Source: Cryomorphaceae bacterium (GTDB taxonomy: Bacteria; Bacteroidota; Bacteroidia; Flavobacteriales; Schleiferiaceae). From it: a stretch of DNA of 64,000 bases. Position numbers and translations under genes: made by a program. The DNA is taken from the NCBI GenBank assembly GCA_021298655.1, contig JAJTFK010000004.1:1-64000 (forward strand), written 5' to 3'. This document shows, in pieces, positions 39,945-47,233 of the stretch; position 1 is the first letter of the stretch; every line of letters starts with the position of its first letter. The notes under the pieces are model-generated. The model was not told the DNA's origin. It worked only from the letters and a program-made list of their open reading frames with translations, and did not search any database.

Positions 39945-40490
39945 ATGCGTTCATTTATTGCCTTTGCCGCCGCCGCAGTGCTGCTCGCCGCCTGTTCCCA
40001 GAAACCCGCCGAGGAAGTCGTCGTGTACGATTACTTTGGCGATTCGGCTGCCATCGGAACCCCAGTCCTCACGGGGGCGGAAGTCCTCAAGCAGTTGGAA
40101 ACCAGCGACTCGATTTGGGTGACCTTCCAGGCGCCGATTCAGGCCATTTGCCAAACCAAGGGCTGCTGGATGGAAGTCCAGCTCGACTCCGCCACCACGG
40201 CACTGGTCAAGTTCAAGGATTACGCATTTTTTATGCCCATGGACGCCAGCGGCGAAACCGCAACGATTGCCGGCGCGGTTAAGAAAAAAGAACTCAGCGT
40301 GGAATGGCTTCAGGAGCAGGCCCGCGACGCCAACGAACCCGACAGCGTGGTTGCGGCGATTACCCAGCCTGAGGTGCGCTTGACGGTGATGGCTTCGGGC
40401 GTGGCGCTGCCGCAAAAGGCCCAGGCCGAAGGCGAGGCGGAGGCCAAGCCGGCCGCTGAAGCAGGGAACGAAGGCCACGATCATGAGTAA
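39945..40490 (+). CDS. DUF4920 lipoprotein
   Basis: 181 residues. Lipobox AAAAVLLAAC (Cys ~17), then the DUF4920 core: DYFGDSAAIGTPVLTGAEVL, FQAPIQAICQTKGCWMEV with two conserved Cys, and KFKDYAFFMPMDASG. The conserved ICQTKGCWM pair could bind metal or form a disulfide. The end is an acidic low-complexity tail finishing HDHE. Function unknown. It overlaps the next lipoprotein gene by eight bases, so the two are probably made together. Confidence 0.82.
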   Translation: MRSFIAFAAAAVLLAACSQKPAEEVVVYDYFGDSAAIGTPVLTGAEVLKQLETSDSIWVTFQAPIQAICQTKGCWMEVQLDSATTALVKFKDYAFFMPMDASGETATIAGAVKKKELSVEWLQEQARDANEPDSVVAAITQPEVRLTVMASGVALPQKAQAEGEAEAKPAAEAGNEGHDHE

Positions 40491-40935
40491 GATCGCGGTA
40501 GCCGCCGGCCTCCTGGCCGCGGTTCTGGTGGCCTGCCAACAGCAGGAATCCGCCCCTAAGCGCAATCCGCGCGTCGCGGAACCCAGCGAACTTGCGGCCA
40601 CGATGCGTACGATGACCGCCGACATGGAGGAGCTCCAAGCCAAAGCCCAAGCCGGTACCCTCACGCTGGCCGACGTCGAGTCGCTGCGCGCGGCCCACGA
40701 GCCAATCAAAACGGCTACACCCACCAAACCGGAAGAGATTAAGGAGAGCTATCCGGGCTTTGCCGAGGCCTACCTGGCCAACTTGGACGCGCTGTACGAC
40801 GCGCTGAAAAACCAGGCGGACCGCGAGGCCCAAATTGAGGCCTTCAACGCCGTAATTGCGACCTGCGAGTCCTGCCACCAGCAGCATTGCCCGGGACCGT
40901 TGGAGCGCATTCGCGGAATCAAGGTAGCCGAATAG
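40483..40935 (+). CDS. Cytochrome c'-like monoheme lipoprotein
   Basis: 150 residues. Lipobox LLAAVLVAC (Cys ~18), then a mostly helical body and a heme site CESCH placed near the C-terminus (residues ~128-132), followed by QQHCPGPLERIRGIKV. A C-terminal CxxCH after a four-helix body is the layout of class II cytochromes c'. A sulfide-rich CPGP turn is an unusual addition. Translationally coupled to DUF4920 upstream; its TAG overlaps the GTG start of mnmD (TAGTG). Confidence 0.7.
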   Translation: MSKIAVAAGLLAAVLVACQQQESAPKRNPRVAEPSELAATMRTMTADMEELQAKAQAGTLTLADVESLRAAHEPIKTATPTKPEEIKESYPGFAEAYLANLDALYDALKNQADREAQIEAFNAVIATCESCHQQHCPGPLERIRGIKVAE

Positions 40936-41564
40936 TGCTTCACGCCACGGCAGACGGTTCGTGGTCGGCTCGGCACCCAGAGTTTGGGGCGGAATTCCAT
41001 TCGCGCTACGGAGCCCTTCGGGAGGCCCAGCATGTTTTCGGTACCGAAGGCTTTTTCAGGTGGTGCGCCCTTAATCCCGGTGCCAAGGCAATCCGAGTAG
41101 CGGAGATGGGCCTCGGAACGGGCCTGAACGCGGTGCTCACGCGCCGCTGGGCATTGGAATCCGGGTTCGAGCTCCACTACGAGGCATGGGAGGCGTACCC
41201 CTTGCCCGACGCGGAACGCGCGGAGTTCGCCGACCGAATGAGCTGGTCGCCCGAAGAATGCCATTGGCTGGCGAACCTCCCGGTGCACGCCGACCCGGTG
41301 ACCTTGGATTCCGCGCTACCTAGGGCCGATTTTGATCTAGTTTACTACGACGCATTCGGCCCGGGCGTGCAGCGCGAATTTTGGACAGAACCCATGCTGC
41401 ACCGCTGGCTGGACGTGCTACGGCCGGGCGGAATTTGGGTGACCTACTGCGCCCAGGGCGTCGTGCGGCGGGCGCTCGCGGCGCGCGGCTGGACCGTCGA
41501 ACGCCCCCAAGGTCCCCCGGGCAAGCGCGAAATGCTCCGCGTCGTGCGACCTTTGCAGCCATGA
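40935..41564 (+). CDS. mnmD: tRNA 5-methylaminomethyl-2-thiouridine methyltransferase (MnmD)
   Basis: 209 residues from a GTG start that shares TAGTG with the upstream stop. Stand-alone MnmD domain (in E. coli fused as MnmC): SAM-binding VAEMGLGTGLNAVL near residue 57 and the DUF752 signature VYYDAFGP-(x)-W near 138-150, which methylate nm5s2U34 in tRNA wobble positions. ATADGS-(x)-HSRYGALREAQHVF is the usual N-terminal region. The nonhomologous upstream extension to 40887 is discarded. Confidence 0.9.
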   Translation: MLHATADGSWSARHPEFGAEFHSRYGALREAQHVFGTEGFFRWCALNPGAKAIRVAEMGLGTGLNAVLTRRWALESGFELHYEAWEAYPLPDAERAEFADRMSWSPEECHWLANLPVHADPVTLDSALPRADFDLVYYDAFGPGVQREFWTEPMLHRWLDVLRPGGIWVTYCAQGVVRRALAARGWTVERPQGPPGKREMLRVVRPLQP

Positions 41565-41998
41565 GCAAGCGCACCGTCCGGGTTTATGGATTCCTCGAAG
41601 ACGCCGACGGCCGGGTCCTGGTGAGCGCGGAACGCTTTCGGGGTCAGCCCCTGGTCAAGTACCCTGGCGGCGGGGTGGAGTGGGGCGAAGGCCTTCGCGA
41701 GGCCCTGGTCCGGGAATTTCTCGAAGAGCTTCAGCTGGAGGTCGTCGTTGAGGAGCTCATCTTTTTCAACGAGTTTTCGGTCATTTCGGCTTTTGATCCT
41801 CAGGTCCAGGTTTTTAGTTTTTTCTACCGGGTCCGTGCGCGGGGTCCCATGGCTTTTGCCACGTCGGCGCAGGTCGAAATCCCCGACGAAGACGGGGAAC
41901 GCGCGGTGTGGGTTTCTCGGGCGGACCTCGCCACGCTACCCTTTACCTACATGATTGAGCAAGAGGCTACTAAGGCCTTTTTGGCAGCTAGTTACTAG
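41561..41998 (+). CDS. NUDIX hydrolase
   Basis: 145 residues. The Nudix box reads GGGVEWGEGLREALVREFLEEL (positions ~37-58; pattern G-x5-E-x7-REFLEEL matches GX5EX7REUXEEXGU except the final GU, replaced by QL). It should hydrolyse a nucleoside-diphosphate-linked compound; substrate unknown. The ATG overlaps the mnmD stop (ATGA). It overlaps the convergent small conserved gene by 11 bases. Confidence 0.85.
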   Translation: MSKRTVRVYGFLEDADGRVLVSAERFRGQPLVKYPGGGVEWGEGLREALVREFLEELQLEVVVEELIFFNEFSVISAFDPQVQVFSFFYRVRARGPMAFATSAQVEIPDEDGERAVWVSRADLATLPFTYMIEQEATKAFLAASY

Positions 41999-42449
41999 TT
42001 GGAGGCTTTAGCCAAGAGCCCTGCAGTTCGCGGACGGGCGACCATTCCCCCTTGGTAGTGGCTACGCTGTCCAGAAAGCGGCCTTCCGATTGGCGCGCCT
42101 CGCTGAGCTTGAGGCGTTCCCAGCCTTGGCCGCGGTCGACGTAGACATGCATTCGGCCCAGCCAGTCAATCCCCAGTTGGTCGCCCAGCGCGCGGAGGGC
42201 GGCCATGCGGCTGTCGATGCTGCATCCGCTGGCCGCGGTTCGGGCTTCGTCGGCGGCAAGCGCGAGGACGCGCTGTTCCACGAGCCGGTATCCTGCGTAG
42301 ACGGGGGCGCCGTGCGCGGCCCAGGCTTCGCACAGGGCGTCAAGGCCACGCTCCAGGAGCGCCGCTTCGTCGGCCGTCCAGGGGCGGTCCGCCACAAAGC
42401 ACCAAAAACGGGCGGATTCGGGCAGTTCCGCCCACGGAATTAGCGGCAT
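41988..42449 (-). CDS. Conserved Bacteroidota protein often mislabelled ABC transporter ATPase
   Basis: 153 residues. It has PESARFWCFVADRPWTADEA at the N-terminus and the AASGCSIDSRM motif near residue 75, which I recall from a small flavobacterial family annotated 'ABC transporter ATPase'; there is no Walker A or B motif here, so that label is wrong for this protein. Function unknown. Last gene of the amidase-MCE-Fe-S operon, one base after the CCG protein gene. Confidence 0.72.
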   Translation of the reverse strand: MPLIPWAELPESARFWCFVADRPWTADEAALLERGLDALCEAWAAHGAPVYAGYRLVEQRVLALAADEARTAASGCSIDSRMAALRALGDQLGIDWLGRMHVYVDRGQGWERLKLSEARQSEGRFLDSVATTKGEWSPVRELQGSWLKPPTSN

Positions 42450-42450
42450 G

Positions 42451-43236
42451 CTAGAGTTCGTTGGCGGTGGCGATGGCCTCGGCGATGTCGAGCACCTGGA
42501 CTTGGCCTTCTTTGCCGTGGTGGGTCACGCCGTCGGTGAGCATGAGCTTGCAGAAGGGGCAGCCCACGGCAATGACGTCTGCGCCGGTAGCCAAGGCCTC
42601 CTCAGCCCGAACGTGGTGCACCTCGGCCGTACCGGCCTCGGGCTCCTTAAAAATCTGGGCTCCGCCCGCGCCGCAGCAAAATCCGTTTTTCTTGCTGCGC
42701 TTCATCTCGTGGATCTCGGCGTCGAGCTTCTCGAGCAGGGCCCGCGGCGCCTCGTACTCGCCGTTCACGCGGCCGAGGTAGCAGGGGTCGTGAAACACGA
42801 TGCGCTTGCCCTTAAAGCTCCCGCCCTCCACGCGAAGGCGGCCGTCGCGAAGCAGCTGCTCAATGAACTGGCTGTGGTGAAAAACCTCGTAGGATCCGCC
42901 CAGCTCGGGGTACTCGTTCTTCAGCGTGTTGAAGCAGTGGGGGCAGGCTGCGACGATTTTTTGCACGCCGTATCCATTCAGCACCTCAATGTTGGTTAAG
43001 GCCTGCATTTGGAACAGGAACTCGTTGCCGGCGCGGCGCGCGGGGTCTCCGGTGCAGCTTTCTTCGGCACCGAGGACCGCAAACGAAACGCCGGCCTGGT
43101 TCAGCAGCTTGGCCACGGCCTTGGTGACCTTTTTGGCGCGCTCGTCAAAGCTTCCGGCGCAACCGACCCAAAAAAGGACTTCGGCCGATTCGCCTCGGGC
43201 GGCCAGCTCGGCCATGGTGGGAACGTTCAAACTCAT
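42451..43236 (-). CDS. CCG-domain Fe-S protein (HdrB/GlcF-like subunit)
   Basis: 261 residues with two cysteine-rich CCG domains: CTGDPARRAGNE and CPHCFNTLKNEY in the first half, FHDPCYLGRVN and GFCCGAGGAQ with VGCPFCKLML in the second. HdrB-like subunits hold unusual Fe-S clusters and handle disulfide, lactate or glycolate chemistry. It is separated from its likely membrane partner (at 43652) by a HAD gene, with four-base overlaps on both sides. Substrate unknown. Confidence 0.85.
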   Translation of the reverse strand: MSLNVPTMAELAARGESAEVLFWVGCAGSFDERAKKVTKAVAKLLNQAGVSFAVLGAEESCTGDPARRAGNEFLFQMQALTNIEVLNGYGVQKIVAACPHCFNTLKNEYPELGGSYEVFHHSQFIEQLLRDGRLRVEGGSFKGKRIVFHDPCYLGRVNGEYEAPRALLEKLDAEIHEMKRSKKNGFCCGAGGAQIFKEPEAGTAEVHHVRAEEALATGADVIAVGCPFCKLMLTDGVTHHGKEGQVQVLDIAEAIATANEL

Positions 43237-43655
43237 GAAGGGTCGTTAAAAACTTCGATCGTCGCCGGGCGCTTGACCAGCGGGCTGAACGTGCCCGTGT
43301 AGCGCGTGGCCCGAACGATATGGTTGTCAATCCAGTGGTAGTTGCCGCCGCGGGGCTTGCCCATCAGCAGGCCGTGGTACGGAAACCCGTGGCGCTTTAG
43401 CCATTCCTCGGTCACGGCGCGGTGCTCCTCGGTGCGGCTTGTAAAAAACGTGATGATGTGCCCCTCGGCGTGCCACTCCTTGATCGTCTCGAGCGCGTCC
43501 GGGTACACGTTGGCGGTCGCCATGCGCTCGGGTTCCTCGTTCGGAATGTCGTCGCAGACGGTTCCGTCAATGTCAATGAGGTAGTTTTTGATGTGCTCGG
43601 GGAGCACAGGGCTGACCACTTCGCCGTCGACGACGGTTCGCTGCAGTTGGGTCAT
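43233..43655 (-). CDS. HAD-superfamily hydrolase (LNS2-like)
   Basis: 140 residues. HAD motif I LIDIDGTVCDD near residue 26-36, motif II FFTSRTEEH near 70, and a KPRGGNYHWIDNH stretch near 100 giving the conserved Lys and acidic residue. In Bacteroidota homologues are often misnamed phosphoheptose isomerase. It lies between the two Fe-S proteins with overlapping starts and stops, so it should be made stoichiometrically with them; substrate unknown. Confidence 0.82.
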   Translation of the reverse strand: MTQLQRTVVDGEVVSPVLPEHIKNYLIDIDGTVCDDIPNEEPERMATANVYPDALETIKEWHAEGHIITFFTSRTEEHRAVTEEWLKRHGFPYHGLLMGKPRGGNYHWIDNHIVRATRYTGTFSPLVKRPATIEVFNDPS

Positions 43656-44941
43656 GACTGAATCCAGTTGCCGCGGTCGGCCTGCGGATAAGCCCAGGGA
43701 GCCGCGTTGTTTTCAATGTTCCCCATGGCCACATTGACGGTGGACGGGGCGGCCGACTCTTCCATTACCAAATACTGGCGCATCTGCAGGATGATGTCGA
43801 GCGGATCAATATTCACCGGGCATGCTTCCACACAGGCGTTGCAGGTGGTGCAGGCCCAAAGCTCTTCGCGGCTGATCCAGTCGTCGAGCAGGGTTTTTTG
43901 GGTGGCGGACTCGCCGCCCGCCAGCACTTCGTCGACGCGGTCGCGGGTCGCCATCATGATGCGGCGCGGCGACAACTTTTTGCCGGTTTGGTTGGCCGGG
44001 CACTCGCTGGTGCAGCGTCCGCACTCGGTGCAGCTGTAGGCGTTCAAAAGGTTGGCGAAGTGCAAATCATGCACGTCTTTGGCTCCGAAGCGCGCGGGCG
44101 GAACCGCGTTGGGATCCGGTACGAAACTCGGGTCCATCATTGCCTTGATTTCGGTGGTGACCGAGTTCATGGCCGGAATCTGGCCGCGTGGGGCCAGCTT
44201 GCTGTACCACACGTTCGGGAAGGCCAGGATGATGTGGAAGTGCTTGCTCCGGGGCAGGTAGTTCAAGAACGCCAAGATGCCCACAAAATGCAGCCACCAC
44301 ATTGACGTGGCAAAGGCGCTCAGGGCCGAGGTACTCCAGCCACGGAAGAGTGGCAGCAGGAGCCCGCTGATCCACCAGGGAGAACTCGTAACGAGTTGCT
44401 CGTTGCTGGCCACTTGGTGCTGGTATTCCGCTGCGTTCATGAGCAGTAAGGCCGACATGAGGACGATTTCGATCACCAGGATGTTCACGGCGTCGCGCTG
44501 GGGCCAGCCGGCGAGGTCGGGGTGCTTCAGGCGCTCGGGACCGGCGACGAGCCGGCGGCCCAAAAAGACGACGCAGGCCACGATGACCAGGAAGCCGAGG
44601 ACTTCGAAGAAGTTCATCAAGCCGTCGTAGAAGCTGCCCAGGGGCGCGCGAAGCAGCCGGTGGGTGCCGAGCACTCCGTCCAGCAAAATTTCCAGGACTT
44701 CGACGTTGATGAGCACGAAGCCCACATACACAATCAGGTGCATGGCGGCGGCCAAGGGGCGCGGACCCATTTTTCCTTGGCCCAGTGCGACCCGCGCCAT
44801 GGTGGCCCAGCGCTCGCTCGTTCGGTCGTGTCGGCCCGAAGGGCGGGCGAGGGCTAAGCCGCGGCGGAGGCGGCGAACTTGGTAGGTAAAGCCGGCTACG
44901 CCCGCGGCGAGAACGGCACTAAATACGATGCTTGAAATCAT
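43652..44941 (-). CDS. Membrane Fe-S oxidoreductase subunit (HdrE/NarI-like plus ferredoxin domain)
   Basis: 429 residues. Five to six membrane helices in the first ~270 residues (including MHLIVYVGFVLINVEVLEIL), with several His that might ligate heme b as in NarI/HdrE, then two 4Fe-4S motifs: CTECGRCTSECP near residue 308 and CTTCNACVEACPV near 366. Together with the CCG protein this resembles a DsrKM/HdrDE-type quinone-linked oxidoreductase. It overlaps the MCE gene upstream and HAD gene downstream by four bases each. Confidence 0.82.
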   Translation of the reverse strand: MISSIVFSAVLAAGVAGFTYQVRRLRRGLALARPSGRHDRTSERWATMARVALGQGKMGPRPLAAAMHLIVYVGFVLINVEVLEILLDGVLGTHRLLRAPLGSFYDGLMNFFEVLGFLVIVACVVFLGRRLVAGPERLKHPDLAGWPQRDAVNILVIEIVLMSALLLMNAAEYQHQVASNEQLVTSSPWWISGLLLPLFRGWSTSALSAFATSMWWLHFVGILAFLNYLPRSKHFHIILAFPNVWYSKLAPRGQIPAMNSVTTEIKAMMDPSFVPDPNAVPPARFGAKDVHDLHFANLLNAYSCTECGRCTSECPANQTGKKLSPRRIMMATRDRVDEVLAGGESATQKTLLDDWISREELWACTTCNACVEACPVNIDPLDIILQMRQYLVMEESAAPSTVNVAMGNIENNAAPWAYPQADRGNWIQS

Positions 44942-45912
44942 TCTTCTTCGACGCGGCTGGGTCGGCGTCCGAACACCGACAATCGAACATAGCGCTCGGG
45001 ATGGTAGCGCAAATCAAGGAGCAATCGATCCAGGGACTGAACCGTTTTATCGATTTGGGTATACAGCGAATCCTGGGCGCTGAGCTTGCCCAAAGTGCCT
45101 TCGCCGTTGGCCAACCGACCCGTAACCACATCGAGGTTGCGGGAGGTCCGTTCCAAGGCGAGCATGGTCTGGCCAACGTTAGCCCGTCCGAGGGAATCCG
45201 AAATGTTGGCCACGTTCGCAAAAACCCGCTCCAACTCGTCGCGGTTGTCGGCAAGCGATTTGGACAGCTTCTCAAAATTCTGGGTGGCGCGTCCAAGCGA
45301 GGCGCGGTTCTCGGTCATGTAGGACGCCAGTTCCGTCGTGATTTCGTTCAAGTGAACCAAAGACTTGTTGACGTTGCTGAAGGACGACCGAAAATCTTGT
45401 TCTACGCCCCCCTGCAAAAATCCCGTCATGATCTGAACGGCCGTGTCCAAGGAAGCCAGCAGTTTTTCGGTTTTCACCTTAACCGGGAGCACTTCTTTGT
45501 TGATGGCGTCGCCAATCGACTCCTCAATCGCACTGCCCAACGTATCTCCGTCTTGAATGAGCTCCGTTCCCTTGCCGATTTGGATCGAAATCTCCTTGGC
45601 GCCGAGCAGGTCACTCGATTTAATCAGGGCCAGACTCGAGGCCGGAACCGGGTAGTCCGTATCGATGCGCATGGCAACAATGAGCCGCCCCGAAAGGTCC
45701 GGGTGAAAATCGATGGATTCAATGCGTCCGATGGCGTATCCGTTGATGGTTACGGGCTGGGAACCCATCAGCCCATCGACCCGATCGTAGACCGAGTACA
45801 CGGTGATGCCTTTATCAAACAAGCTGCTGTTTTTCAGGTACGAGATGCCAAAGTACACGATGACCCCCGCGAGGAGTACGGTAATTCCGGCTTTGAGTTC
45901 GCGGCTAAGCAT
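44938..45912 (-). CDS. MCE family lipid-transport protein (MlaD-like)
   Basis: 324 residues. One N-terminal membrane anchor (LKAGITVLLAGVIVYFGISYL), one MCE domain (~35-115: YDRVDGLMGSQPVTINGYAIG and the LLGAKEISIQIGKG strand), then a long helical region (~130-300). MlaD-like proteins form hexamers that shuttle phospholipids between membranes. No MlaE/MlaF genes are adjacent; it sits between the amidase and the Fe-S genes as in other Bacteroidota. Confidence 0.88.
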   Translation of the reverse strand: MLSRELKAGITVLLAGVIVYFGISYLKNSSLFDKGITVYSVYDRVDGLMGSQPVTINGYAIGRIESIDFHPDLSGRLIVAMRIDTDYPVPASSLALIKSSDLLGAKEISIQIGKGTELIQDGDTLGSAIEESIGDAINKEVLPVKVKTEKLLASLDTAVQIMTGFLQGGVEQDFRSSFSNVNKSLVHLNEITTELASYMTENRASLGRATQNFEKLSKSLADNRDELERVFANVANISDSLGRANVGQTMLALERTSRNLDVVTGRLANGEGTLGKLSAQDSLYTQIDKTVQSLDRLLLDLRYHPERYVRLSVFGRRPSRVEEE

Positions 45913-45922
45913 GGTCTACAAG

Positions 45923-47233
45923 TTAGGGTTTAAGAGCTTGATCTGCTTCATCGAGCGTAATTCGCGCGGAACCTCGATAGGCCACCACAAAAGCGTCGGC
46001 AAATCCAGCCTGGCGCGCGGCCGTCAGGGCCTCGATGGCCGAAGCACGGCTTGGATAGTGTCCTTGAAGGTAGCGGAACAGGCGCCCGTCTTTTACCACA
46101 AAAACGTCGCGAAGGCCGGAAAACGGCGATTCACTGAGGCTTTTTTCCAGGGCGCTCACGCTGAGCTGCAGGCTAAAGTACACTTCAGGCTTAACGGTCG
46201 CTGCCGCTGCGTCCGTTGCCGCTGGGGGCGAATCCGGAACCGAAGCGGCCACTGCGTTTTCCTTCACCGGCTCCGGGACGGCTGCGGGCGTGGGTTCCGT
46301 CTGGCGAACAAGTTCCGCTAGGGGAACGGCATCGTAGACCGGTGCGCTGGGCGCCGCGGCATTCGGAACGGCTGCGGGATCAGCGACGGGTTTGGCGGGT
46401 GTCTTCAGTGCCTCGTTGGCCGCAGATCCGCCCTCGCGGCGCACCTTGTACTGCGCAAACGACCGCGAAATCGCGCGGGCCATTTGATCTTGACCTTCTT
46501 CGGTCATCAAAAAATCCTCTTCGGCGCTGTTGGTAAGGAACCCCAGTTCAATCAGCACCGAGGGCATCGCCGTGCGGCTCGTCACGTAGAGCGGTTGCTG
46601 CCGCACCCCGCGGTCCTTGCGGCCTACGTCGTCGCGAAACGAATTCTGAATATGCTGGGCCAATTCAACGCTCTGCTGGATGAAGGCGTATTGGAACATC
46701 GTGAGCATGATGTAGGACTCGGGCTTGCTCGGGTCAAAACCCTCGTAGACTTCTTGGTTGTCCTCCTGCAAAATAACCGAGTTTTCGCGCATGGCCACGC
46801 GGTTTTCGTCGTCGTGGTCCTTGCCCATCACGTAGGTCGACGAGCCGTAGGCCGAGCGGTTTTCGGCCGCATCGCAGTGGATGGAGATGAATACGTCGCC
46901 TTGGGCGCGGTTGGCGATCACGGTGCGCTCGTGCAGGGTGGGGTAGACGTCGGTGCGGCGCGTCATCACCACCTTGACGTCGGGAAACCGCTCCTTGATG
47001 TACTGCTCCACCTTCAGGGCCACGGCGAGCGACACATCTTTTTCGGCTTTTTTGTACCGGCGGGTGCCCAGGTTGCCGGGGTCGGTGCCCCCGTGTCCGG
47101 CGTCGATAATTACCGTGCGGACTTCGTCACTCATTCGGGCAGCGGGCTGGAAGCCGGTCTGCGGAATTGCCAAGAGGGCAATCAAAACCAACGCCAGGCG
47201 TTGGTAGGTACTACTTTTGGTCACTGATTTCAT
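45923..47233 (-). CDS. N-acetylmuramoyl-L-alanine amidase (AmiC-type)
   Basis: 436 residues. Signal peptide (ALVLIALLAIPQTGFQ), then an Amidase_3 domain: zinc His and Glu from IIDAGHGGTDPGN near residue 42 and later SIHCDAAENRSAYG; RGVRQQPLYVTSR and VLIELGFLTNSAEE close the domain near 250. A Pro/Ala-rich linker leads to a C-terminal ~75-residue domain with SPOR-like features. It cuts peptide stems from septal murein. The ATG at 47233 shares CATG with the lptD start. First gene of the six-gene operon. Confidence 0.9.
   Translation of the reverse strand: MKSVTKSSTYQRLALVLIALLAIPQTGFQPAARMSDEVRTVIIDAGHGGTDPGNLGTRRYKKAEKDVSLAVALKVEQYIKERFPDVKVVMTRRTDVYPTLHERTVIANRAQGDVFISIHCDAAENRSAYGSSTYVMGKDHDDENRVAMRENSVILQEDNQEVYEGFDPSKPESYIMLTMFQYAFIQQSVELAQHIQNSFRDDVGRKDRGVRQQPLYVTSRTAMPSVLIELGFLTNSAEEDFLMTEEGQDQMARAISRSFAQYKVRREGGSAANEALKTPAKPVADPAAVPNAAAPSAPVYDAVPLAELVRQTEPTPAAVPEPVKENAVAASVPDSPPAATDAAAATVKPEVYFSLQLSVSALEKSLSESPFSGLRDVFVVKDGRLFRYLQGHYPSRASAIEALTAARQAGFADAFVVAYRGSARITLDEADQALKP
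47212..47219 (+). promoter_or_regulatory. -7 box of lptD, inside the amidase gene
   Basis: Perfect TACTTTTG, 12 bases before the lptD ATG; it encodes residues 5-8 of the amidase on the other strand. Confidence 0.6.

Noticed and set aside
41988-42449. ABC transporter ATPase, the usual database label for this family
   Set aside because: No Walker A, Walker B or signature motif is present in the 153 residues.
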